A program made the translations under genes and the position numbers. This document shows, one piece after another, positions 41,901 to 53,900 of a DNA stretch of 64,000 nt; within the stretch, counting starts at the first letter, position 1; each line of letters begins with the position of its first letter. The stretch is from Nemopilema nomurai (taxonomy: Eukaryota; Cnidaria; Scyphozoa; Rhizostomeae; Rhizostomatidae). The notes below the pieces were generated by a model that was not told the origin of the DNA, searched no databases, and saw only the letters and a program-made list of their open reading frames with translations. The DNA is taken from contig ML133412.1 of assembly GCA_003864495.1 (NCBI GenBank), positions 682,001-746,000 on the forward strand. The letters run 5' to 3'.

Positions 41901-44900
41901 CAATTAGGTTTTAGTTTTAACTTTTGCCCAGTTTATTTTCTCGATGATGTCATATGCATTGCGAATATTAATGCTGAGTTGTAAACATTGACATGTGAAC
42001 AAGTGCTTTGTGGTACAAAACTTCACAATAGCTAGGAAAAGCGGGAACCAGTTTCTTGTAAACTTAAAGTACTTTTTCGTCCGACACTCCTCAAGAGTAT
42101 GCAAACACAAGAGAAAGACAAAAGCTGACGCATTGACATGTATACAGTATACCTAATCGATTTCTCACTGATTTGTTAAGAAAGGAGCACGTCTAATTGT
42201 CCCCCTTTTAGCAATAAGAATCTTTGATTTTCAGCTCATCAGTGGACTGAGCGATGAACAAGGGCGTTGGGAGGAAGCAGTCGAGAACTTCGATAAACTG
42301 CTTGTAAACATTGTTGGGGATATTGTGATCTCTTCGGGCTTCATCGCATACCTTGGCGTGTTTACGGTGAGTCCCCTTGCATTCATCATTGTGGCTGGTA
42401 CTTTTGTGAACCAGTGGGAGACGGTGATACCGTTTTGAACTGGGGTACAAGTTGCAGTAAAAATTATTTATAAATTATATGGAATTTAATTGATTACAAT
42501 TACCTCAATGACGTATCAGTAAATTAATTCTTAAACCTATGCGATGGTAACGCATTTGACTACCAAATCTTTGCAAGATGTTTAGCTAAGTTTTTCTTCT
42601 TCTAAGTCACTACATTTACTTTTTCCACTTTCAACTTTTCTCCCGCTCCCTTTTTCTTGTTTCTCTTTTTCCTCTTTGCATTCATCTGCAGCTTTCAGTA
42701 GACTAAGTGGTCCATTCATTGACATGTTACGATTCTTTCTTTCAGGGCGAATATCGAAATGACCTTGTCGATGAATGGAAAAGCGAACTGAAGCGAGAAG
42801 GCATTCCTCTCTCTGAAACTGCACTCTGGTTGGTACTCTAGGTGACCCTGTCAAAATACGAAACTGGCAAATCGCGGGCCTCCCGCGGGATACTTTGTCT
42901 ATTGACAATGGCATCATCGTCCAGTATTCGAAGAGATGGCCTTTATTCATTGACCCGCAGGGACAAGCGAACAAATGGATCAGGTGCCAGGTATGAATTT
43001 TCTTTGATTTTACCCATCGTAGGTTTGAAGGTTAAGAGATTTTATCTATCATGTCAGCAAAAGCTTGTTTTAGAACTACTTAGTCTCGCTCTGCCAAACT
43101 AAATTAATGTCAGAGACAAGAAGTGACAAATTCGGCCTATGCAATGCATTCTTGAATTCATACTGGAGCATTCAGATTCAGATAGCTAATACAAAGCATT
43201 TTAGAGCCCATGCCACGAATTTTCTGGTCTGTTCATGTTGTGCCATTGAATCATACGTATGGCAAGGTCATGACACTTGCTTTGGCACTGATTCTCTCTA
43301 CTGTTGTTTCGTATTGTTGAACTGGAAGAAATTTGACAGTGAATTTTACTTCCCTTTTTATTAAGAACCCTGCACCTTTAATAAAAGCATTTCCACTTTT
43401 AGATCAAGCCATAAGACACTGTATATTTCTTTTGCTCCTAGGAGAAAGACGCTGGCCTTGACATCATCAAGCTGACAGATAGGGATTTCCTCCGCAGTCT
43501 TGAGAATGCAGTCAGATTTGGAAAGCCATGCTTGCTTGAAAATGTCGGAGAGGAACTCGATCCTGCTTTGGAACCGATCTTGCTGAAGCAGGTAAAGCGA
43601 ATTGAAGTCATTCTTCATAGTTAACAAAAAGGTCTCTAGGCCTGTTGAAGGGGCCTTCAAGAGACAGCTTTAAGGGTGATTACGTTTCTCAGGCATCATA
43701 TCAGTGAGGCCAGTTCGTGTTTGGGGAAATTTTGTTAGATGCTCAATAAAATAAGTATTCATGGAATTTAAGTAAATCTGTCTTTCTGCAATGCAAACCT
43801 TCTTTCTCTCGTTAAGATTAAAATCTGACTTTCCTTTGCCCTGTTTCACATTAAGTCCTGAATAGCAACAAAAGATAGTAACACTGTAATTTATCAGCAT
43901 TTAGCTTAAAAACGAAGGATCAAAGGAAGGATATGGAAGGACCAGGTATTGATATAAGAACTTAGAAGTTAGTTTTAATTGCAAGAAATAAATTTATCCG
44001 ATTGATCTTAATCATTTCTTTGAGATAATTTCAATCAATCTCTACTTGTGTCTAAATTTCAGTTTTGTTCTACAATATTTGATACGTTAATTCTCTTTCC
44101 AGGTTTTCAAACAGCAAGGAAGCACCGTGATTAAGCTTGGGGATACGATCATCCCCTATCATGATGACTTCACGTTCTACATCACAACAAAACGGCCCAA
44201 CCCACATTACACACCTGAAGTCTCCACCAAAGTGACAATCGTCAACTTCACTTTGTCTCCAAGGTAAGCCATCTAAACAGGCTTGTTTCAGAACGTTATC
44301 GATGAATTGCCTCGTGCAAAGTTATATTCAGATGCATTCCATCTTTGAAGAATTCGACTATTTTGTGAATATTTTGTGAAGGTTCTGGCGTCTTTCCTTA
44401 CGTATAGAGATTTCTAACGTATGGATGCTCAAACTTAACAACAAGTTTCAATGTTTGATGTTGAGTGATTAAACCGTTAATTGAAAATCACTTTTGTAAA
44501 TCATAGCGGCCTTGAGGATCAACTTCTGGCCCTTGTTGTTGCGGAGGAGCGTCCGGATCTCGAGGAAGCGAAAAATCAGCTGATTATCAGCAACGCTAAA
44601 ATGAAGCAAGACATCAAGGCAATCGAGGACAAGATTTTGCTTAGATTGTCATCTTCAGAGGGAAGTCCTGTGGATGATATTGATTTGATTCATACATTGG
44701 AACAATCAAAGATTAAGTCTCAAGAAATCAAAGTAAGTCTCTATAAATGTTAACTGGTAATTACGATAAGCTGGTATATAGCATTTCAGTGACACATTTA
44801 CTAATTAAAAAGATAATTGATAATATATAAGATACGAGGAAAAATTAAGCACTATATCTTTTTCCTGGCGACTTTCTGAGGTAGTTAACTAGGCGATATC

Positions 44901-47900
44901 TGTTCTATCATTATGCCCCAGTCGCTCGGTTGTATGTGAATTTACGGCCTTGTCCTCTCTCTCACGGGTCTCTCTCGGGTCTTTCACGGGATTCTCTCGG
45001 GTCTCTTGCGGGTTTCTCACGGGTCTCACACGGGCTTCTCTTTGGTATCTCGCAGGTTTCTCTCAAGTGCCTCGCAGGTCTCTCGCGGGCCTTCCCGAGC
45101 CACTCATTCAATTTCAGCATCATATATTGTTGTTTTTCCCTATATATTCAGTGCTTAGTGCTTTGTCGTGGCTCATTGCCTTCTAACCCCTCTTCTGCTT
45201 TCAGGCCAAAGTTGTGATTGCTGAGCAGACCGAGAAGGACATTGACGTCACGAGAAGCCAGTACATTCCAGTCTCCGTTCGCACGCAGATTCTATTCTTC
45301 TGCACCTACGACTTGGTAAGGCTGTTTCTTACACCCTTGAAATGCTATTATGAAATGCTAAAACAGAGATAATGAACGAACATTTGAAGAAAGATTCTAC
45401 GTCTATTGCTCTTCTGGCTACAAGACCTCAAGTGATGTCCAAAATAGAAGCTTTTACCTGCACATCTTTTTCCTTTGAATTACGACATTTATCTTTATGT
45501 AAAAATCTGAAGTAGGCCAATAACATTCTTCAACCAACTACCTTATTCACTTTCCTTATTCCCTTCATATTCTGAAGTTTAACAATCTGCAGAGTGTCCA
45601 ATGGTGTATTTGTGCCATATTTGTGCCGCTAGAGACCTGCTCACAAATGCGTTTCTCCGTTTCTACTTGCGTTTCTGTCTTTGCAGGCGAATATTGATCC
45701 CATGTATCAGTATTCTTTGGAATGGTTTGTCAACATTTTCCTAAAAAGCATCGCTAATGCCGACGCAGCAGGTAATACATCTTTGCCATTTACTTATCAA
45801 AGTTAAATCGAAGGGCGCGAACGACGGCCAGATAAATAACCAAGTTGAGTTGGTATATTGAATTTCGTCAAGTGACAAAGCCATACTTATTTGAGACATA
45901 TATGAAAGAAAAAACCCATTATATAGACTTTTCGGTGCATTTCCAGTGGATGGTCGATAAACTCAATATACCAGCATGCTTATTTTTCTCGCTCTTCGAT
46001 TTATCGTTAAGCTATGGTTTCCACCTAAAGTTCTTATCAAAAGTACAGCAAAACCTTTTAAAAATCTTTTCACTGTACCAATTTACATTTTATTCATCAA
46101 CACAAAAAGACACTCTCACAGTATTTTCTCTTTTTGATTCAGCCTTTTAATACTGCCATTTTTTTTTCTGAATGTATAATCAAACAGCAATGTCATGGTC
46201 TTTAATGTGATAATTTGATAATGCAATCATCTTTCTTTTTTGAATCTCATGCTACTATCAGTCAGGCTTTCATTGGCTTAATAGTTTTCTTCTACAGACT
46301 TTCTATGCATGCCATTCTTAGTGGTTGCCAACATAAAAACCCTATGTATAAAAGGAAGTCACTTGATATGATTTTTTACCTTCAATGTTTTTTACGAGAC
46401 TTTGCCAAAGAAAGGGCTGTCTGCCTTCAGCTTACCTGGCTGTAGAATTTTTTCTAAATTTCAAAGAAACATATAATCGTCTTAAACTGCAGATTATCAG
46501 CTACTAACCTCTTTTAATCACTTCGATGGACCATTGCTAGATTTTCTAATATCAGTACCTTATCTTGAATTTTTCTAGATAACGTCATGCAGAGGATCAA
46601 AAACATCAACGACTATTTTACATTCAGCTTATATTCAAATGTTTGCAGAAGCTTGTTTGAGAAACATAAACTGTTATTTGCATTTCTGGTCACTGTCCGA
46701 ATCTTAATGAATGAAAGCAAGATCAATATGGTAATTATACTTCAGTATTATTTAGATGCGGCGTTTGAGCGTTATTCTTCCTTTAGCTGTCATTAAGAAT
46801 GGAACAGACCGGGTGGAACAGAACAGATGGAAGGTTAACCAAAATGTTTAAGGAGGAAATGTTGGGCAAAATCCTTCAAGAAAAAATTATATCTTCAGAC
46901 ACTTTTATAAGTCACTTTCATTGCTCTTATAATTTACTACCAAGTTGGCATCTTCTGGCATTTTCCTTGCGTTCTGCAAGCACCCTGTTATGGTGCTATA
47001 TTTAGGATCTTCCTTCTCCTGGCTTTCTTCAACGTATTAGGTCCCATTATCGATGAGATCTTCTTGTTGAGATGCTTCTAGAGCTTTTCTGCAGTTTTGC
47101 TGCTGTCAGAACTTTGAAAGGCTATGAAACTTTATTTTAGAATGCATTGGGGCCATGTAAATTTTCTTTCCTTCTTGGGTTGGGCTATAAAATTTGGTAG
47201 TGAAATTCTAAAACCTCTTCCACCCCCATCTGTTCCACACTTCTAACATTCCCTTAAAAACAATGTTATTTGAATGGTTTTTATTTCAACGAAGAAATGG
47301 GTTATTGAACCCCACGTTTCTAAGAAAGTAGGCTTTTCTTTTACCTCTCAAGGCAATGTCGTAATTTACTTTTCATCATTCATATTTTGATGATAAAGTA
47401 TACATTCCTGTTGACAGTTATAGTTTATATTTTCAACTGACAGGATGAGTGGAGGTTTCTCTTAGCTGGAGGAACGATTATTCCTAAAGAGTCCGAGAAC
47501 CCAGCGAAGGATTGGTTGTCTGAGCGATCTTGGAGAGAGATTCTCATGCTGGCTAACTTGGTAAGAGTCCGCGGCTGCACGCTTTCGTTTTTCCATTTTC
47601 AGCAATCTATTTTCTACACAATTCGATACATATTACAATACAAATAAATACAACTACAATAATAACAAATTTATTACATCAAACAAAAAATAAATAAATA
47701 TGAGACTGTATATAAATAGACTGATTAAGGAGGAGCTCTCTAAATAGATAAACCAATCGAGAGAGTGCCACCCTTCCTCCCCATAAAAGAAAACTACCCT
47801 TACACTCTGCTTCCCTCGCATGCTTTTTTCAAAGAGCTCACTTTCGTTGGCTTTGGTTTAAAGCTATTCCTTTGTTCAAATTTAATGGTCTATATCAGTC

Positions 47901-50900
47901 AATTTAAAGCTATGTCCTTTTTTCCGTAATATTCGTCAAATTTCTATTGGTTTGAGTCATGTTTTCTGCATCTAAACTTTCTTATAACTTTATTGTTTAT
48001 AGAAAAGGTTTGGAAACTTTGCCGAAGACTTTTCGAATCATTTGGCTGGCTTCAAGAACATATTTGACAGTGGTGATCCACACAGGTACACTTGCCTAGC
48101 ACTGTTCTTGCCGCGTGGCTATCTTTCAACATAGATAGAGAGATAGGAATCAGAACAATCATCCATACACATCTCGGTGTCAGACGATCCTGATCTTTTT
48201 AACCCTTGATTCAAAGATTTTAATCTGGCAACCTGATTTTCATGCAGAATTTAGATCAGATTATCTGATATTGTGATCCTTGATAGTATCGCGATTATCA
48301 GAATTGGTCCACTTTTCATCTTGTTCAGCATTTTCATCTTTTTCACCATTTTCATCTTGTTCACCATTTTTACGATGCAATTCATTATCGGCTGCACTAA
48401 AAATCCAACTAAAATGGTACATTTTTATGATGGTCTTAAATCACTGCGATTTAAACGAGATATAGTACTGGCCAAAAAAATTAAATCTGATTCCAAACCT
48501 AGGAATTTGATAATAAAGTTTCTAAGCGTCAATGTTTCTTACCTTTTCTAACTGGCCTCTATTTTCATTTGAATTCTTGTAAATTGATGGCTAAATCTAT
48601 GATGTCTTTCTTATTTCCTTTATTCATTTTCGAGGATTCATGCTCACTAATCCATTGTTTTCAGGGAGCCCCTGCCAGGATCTTGGGACTCGGAGCTTGA
48701 TGCCTTCCAGAAGATTCTTGTGCTTCGATGCTTGCGAGCTGACAAAGTTACAAATGCGATGCAGGCAAGTGCTCTGCTCTCATCAAATAATATGCAAAAT
48801 GATTAGTTATAAGGGGCATTATTTGCCAAAAGTTGACAGAACACCCCACCTCGAGGCCTTTTACATTACTTTTCTGTACTGTCTCATGACTTTATTGAAC
48901 ATTATCACAGCACTGCAAACCGTTTGCCTCGAATCTATTTTTCCCATCCTATCAAGCTTTTGGTATTACATTTGTATGACACGAGAATACTTTGTTGATT
49001 ATTCAGGGTATTTATGGTACAATCTCTTTTAATTGATTGGCCTTTACCTGCATTCTCCCTTATTTCTGTCTCTAATAAAGTACAATTTGTCATCAGGACT
49101 TCGTTGCCAACCAGCTTGGACAAAGATTTATCGAGCCACAGGTTTGTTACTGTTTCATTGACCCATTTCCTTTCTACGTTTCTGCCAAAAAAAATGAATT
49201 ATCTTAACCTAAGAGACCTGTAGTTTTCTATATCCCTTGAGCTCCACAATGTCTTCGATACCACAGAGCTTTGAAACAGAGCTCTGTTTGATGTTCACTG
49301 TTTTAGAGTTCGATGCGCAGTGCAGACCAAAACAATTAGCAGAGCAAGGCTGAAGATTGAGCAATTTCTTCTTATTATTCATTGTTGAATGTTGGTTAAA
49401 AATTATCAGGGTAAACAATTCTAGCTAGGTTGTATAAAGATTCGTTTTCCACTTCTTCCTCCAACAGACCACGGATCTATCGCTGGTTTTCAAAGATTCT
49501 TCTCCTGTGACCCCCCTGATTTTCGTGCTGTCCCCTGGCACTGACCCGGCTGCCGATGTCTACAAGTTTGCTGAAGAGATGCGATTCTCAAAAAAGCTCA
49601 GTGCCATTTCACTGGGGCAGGGCCAAGTGAGTTGACCTTGTAGAGGGTGTAGAGTTTGTTTAAAGGACCTAGACCTCCCCCTTTCAATCCTCAAAATGAC
49701 TCTTTTCCATCTAAATTTTCTTGTAGCTTTGATGATTAGTCTATGACCATATATTAGGCCTATTTTTTCCATTCATGGGATTGATGCTATACCACTTACT
49801 TGTAGTTTTAGAAGTCATATCTCATTTGCCATTATTTCACTAGAGATCTTTCAAGAAATGCTTTCTTCACCATAATGTTTCTTCGCGTAGGGTGGTCATT
49901 CTTCCCTCAAGGCGCTGTGCCTGAAATGCTTATGAATAATGCGGCCTCAACTTTGTTATGGCTGTCTAAGTTGACCTGTAATTTTTTCCTCAGGGCCCCA
50001 GAGCCGAGGCAATGATGGCAAGTGCCATGGAGCGTGGTAAATGGGTCTTCTTCCAGAACTGCCACTTGTCTCCCAGCTGGATGCCCACCTTGGAGCGGCT
50101 TATAGAGCACATCGATCCAGACAAGGTGAGAACTGAGCCGGCAAAAATTCATTGTTTTAAGACTCCTTTTGAAAAAGGATAGGCTAGGGACGTGTTAACA
50201 GGCAAATTCGCTCTGCAATATTACATTGTCCGTCATGACAAAAGAAAGTTTACACTCTCTGCAATCAATAGAGAATGGACTGTCATCGCAATAAATTCAC
50301 AATTAGTGTTCACGTGTTCACAAGTGTTCACAATTAATTAATGCTTGAAGGCTCTTTGAATGGAGAGGCACGTTTCTGGAAGTAAACTACCCAGCTTTTC
50401 GTGCGATATCAAAAGAGGCTAGAAGAATTATCTGCTTTGATTTTTTTCCACGAACTCTGCAGAGAATCACTTTGATAGCATGTGATCCTCTGATCATCGG
50501 TGTCTTTGTTTGCAGGTCCACAGAGACTTCCGTCTTTGGCTCACGAGCATGCCCAGCCCCAAGTTCCCTGTGTCAATCCTGCAAACGGTCCAAGCTTACT
50601 GTTGAGCCTCCAAGGGGAATCAAAGCCAATTTACTCAGAACCTACGTCTCCTTTAGTGACGACTACTTTGCAACTTGCCAAAAGGTAATTGTCACCGCAT
50701 TATAGCAATAGTTAGAATTGTTAGTGTACTTTTATAGTTTAAAGAAACATAAATTCCACGCTTCAATAAAACATCAACATCCTACTACCTATCAGTTGTT
50801 TAATCATCATCAATTAGAAATCATTTTTAATAATTTATAATTTTATATTTCGTGATTTCTAATCTGAACTCCATTTATGCAAAAAAATTCGTTTTCTGAC

Positions 50901-53900
50901 ATGTTGGATGTTCCCAAACTATGAAGCAAGTTTCAATTCAATTTTAAACGTCACAAGAAGTTTTTGTCAGATTTTAAATGTCGTGAAATTGTTTCCAGTC
51001 AAGAGAATTGTCTGAAGGTTTCTAAGAATTTTATATATAAAACTTTTCAGTGAAGCAAATTTTCCTTATATGCATGTCCTATAAACATTATTTTTGGCTT
51101 TTTCTAGACCTCAGAGTTTAAGATACTGTTGTTCTCCTTGTGCCTGTTCCACGGTGTGACACTAGAGAGACGAAAGTATGGTCCACTCGGTTTTAACATC
51201 CCGTATGAGTTCACGAACGGAGACCTGCGAATCTGCATTAGTCAGCTCAGCATGTTCCTCGATGAATACCCAGAGATACCTTACAAAGTGTGTACTATAA
51301 TCCCTTAAATCAATTTGAATTTAAATTCAGTCTTATTCAGTTTTGAAATTTTGTGAGGCAGTATTTACCAATAGCAATTTCTACTATGTCCATGCATGAA
51401 TTATTACATTTTAATCCCATATATTACGTTAATTTTGAATCAATTATGATATTACAGTGTATAACATTGCATTGATTACAGTTTATTTTGTTACTACACT
51501 TGAGTATAAGGATATACTTCCTAAAGTTGCTTGTGGTAATGGATATCTAATGGCAATTTCGTTAAGTCGCAAACCGTAGTAGTCTAGTTGCGTGAAATAG
51601 TGTCTCACCAACAGAGTATCTGAATACCCTCCACTGACATTCCGATGACGTCATATTGTGTGCTATGCTTGCTCAACCAAACCCTCGGTATCTTAATGAT
51701 GCTTCCTGCAAACAGGTACTGAAGTACACAGCTGGCCACATAAACTATGGCGGACGTGTCACTGATGACTGGGACAGAAGGTGCATTATGACCATCCTCG
51801 AAGACTACTATCAGCAAGGCGTCTTCGCAGCCAACTTCAAATTCGATGCGTCGGGCGTTTACCACCAGTTGCAGCCTACCAGTGACCATGAGGTAGGTGG
51901 TGTGACGTCACGACAGCTGTGAACTGGGACATGTCTTAGTGTACTGATAAATGATATGTTCATACAATGTGATATGCGGGCTCGACATATATTTGATCTA
52001 GCATTATAGGGTGTTGGTACCATCAAGACACTTGCTTCAAACCCCTTCACCCCCCTGGCTGCTTAACAGCGCTGACAACAAGATATCATCCTACCTGTTT
52101 TGTTACTTTCTCCAATCCGCTATCCCTTCCCATTCTTTTTTCATATTGTTCCCTCAGTCCGCATTTCCCTCCCCTTTTTGTCTCCTTTGTCTTTCTCAAC
52201 GGCTCCCCTTTTTGAATCCATATAATGCCTACTATCCAAAAATTGTTCTCTGGCACCTTTCCTCCCAATTGACCTTTACAGTACCCTCTTCTCCCTTATC
52301 ATCGTCCTCTCGTTTTTCTCCCTTCCCATTTCTCTATCTTCCCTCCTCTGTCCCCAGCCCCTCCCTCTCTCCTTCAATTTGCAGTTAATACGCATACTTA
52401 TTTACCCTACAGACATACATGGTATACATCAAAAGGCTTCCTATCAATGACACCCCTGAGATATTTAGTTTGCACGAGAATGCCAACATAACATTTGCAC
52501 AAAATGAAACATTCAGTCTGCTGAATGGCATTTTGCTGCTACAACCCAAGTCGGCCGCGGGAGCAGGAAGATCACGAGAAGAGGTAAGTAGCTTCTGTCC
52601 ATGAATGCTAGAATGCAAATTCAATGAGAACATACCACTGCGGTGGAATTTGAAATATCAAAAATTTGATACAAATGATTGGAGAAGCAAATAACCTTCC
52701 ATATTTGTCTAACACGCGTCGATTCTGAGACTTTTGCATTTGAAAGTTTAAAATTAGCCTTTTGTTTCTTTTTTGGAAACGTCCAGTTTTCAAGTACCTG
52801 GAATACGTTTCACAATATCTTCCTCTACTCCTCACCATAGATCTTATAGCTGCATATGTACTTTTATGGGTGCAAAATGTTTCTAACTCGTTTTATATAC
52901 TTTTCCAACATTTTTCTAAAGTCTTCGAATAATTCACTGTCTGGCTTCTTTCGAGAAATCTTTCTTCCTGTCCTTAATCTTCTTGAAATTATCAAGTTCC
53001 TTAAGTATTCCGTTTAGTAAAACGTTTGGGCAAACTTAGTACATTTTGCTTGGGCGTTACAGCTAGAACGATTTTGAAATATGACTCAGAACCGGCAAAC
53101 CTGATGTGCCTTTTTGCACCTATAGCATGCACCTATGTTTGTTATGTTTTTGCAAATTAACGAAGGCTAGAGATTAAAAGTCATATTTTTGTAACAGGTG
53201 CTTGAAGAAAGTGCTCGAAACATATTGCAGCTGGTCTCTGATCCTCTTCCTATTGAGCCCATCTCCGAGAAATACCCAGTAAAGTATGAAGAGTCGATGA
53301 ACACGGTATTAGTGCAAGAGGTTCTACGGTATAACAAGCTACTGGCAACCATCAAAGGCTCCCTGGGTGATCTTCTCAAGGCAATCAAAGGCTTGGTGGT
53401 TATGTCGCAACAGCTTGAGACTATGTCGGAGAAGCTTTTCAACAACCAGGTCCCAGAACTATGGGCCAGCAAGGTAAGCAATTGACCGACCAACCGTTGC
53501 CGGTCCTGGCACTTGCAGTTATTATGAGACATTTTGAGGACTCCTGGAACATAGAAAACTGAATCCATTTCAGGTTTTAATGTTTTGTGAGAATATAGCA
53601 TGACAAATATCTAGTTTAGCTATGGTTTGAATGATGAGTTCTACAATAAGTGACATTTAAAGCAAAAGTGTTAGGAGCGAGATTTTATCTATAACCAATG
53701 CTTTTCTGCAATGCAATTCAATGCTGTTGGTTTTGTTTATGGCTGATCCATAATTTGGGCGCTGGATGAATAAGAGCATCATGGATGTAAATATCTGTTT
53801 TCTGCAAGTTTTTGATGGGATTAATCGCAGCCAAAGGAGTTCTTGCAGATAGTAAATTGTCATCTTCTATGAAATCTTTCCTACGTTTTACTACCAAGCT

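Noticed and set aside
42827..42841. GTTGGTACTCTAG in exon 64 read as a tiny intron that would repair the frame
   Set aside because: Thirteen bases is far too short for a spliced intron, and the sequence encodes conserved residues (VGTL).
44930..45217. Repetitive [13 protein letters not shown] protein from the minisatellite
   Set aside because: The open frames exist because the 11-bp repeat lacks stop codons; the region is an intron between two well-defined dynein exons.
46799..47005. 68-codon plus-strand open frame in intron 70
   Set aside because: Lies between dynein exons 70 and 71, has no domain and no homology.
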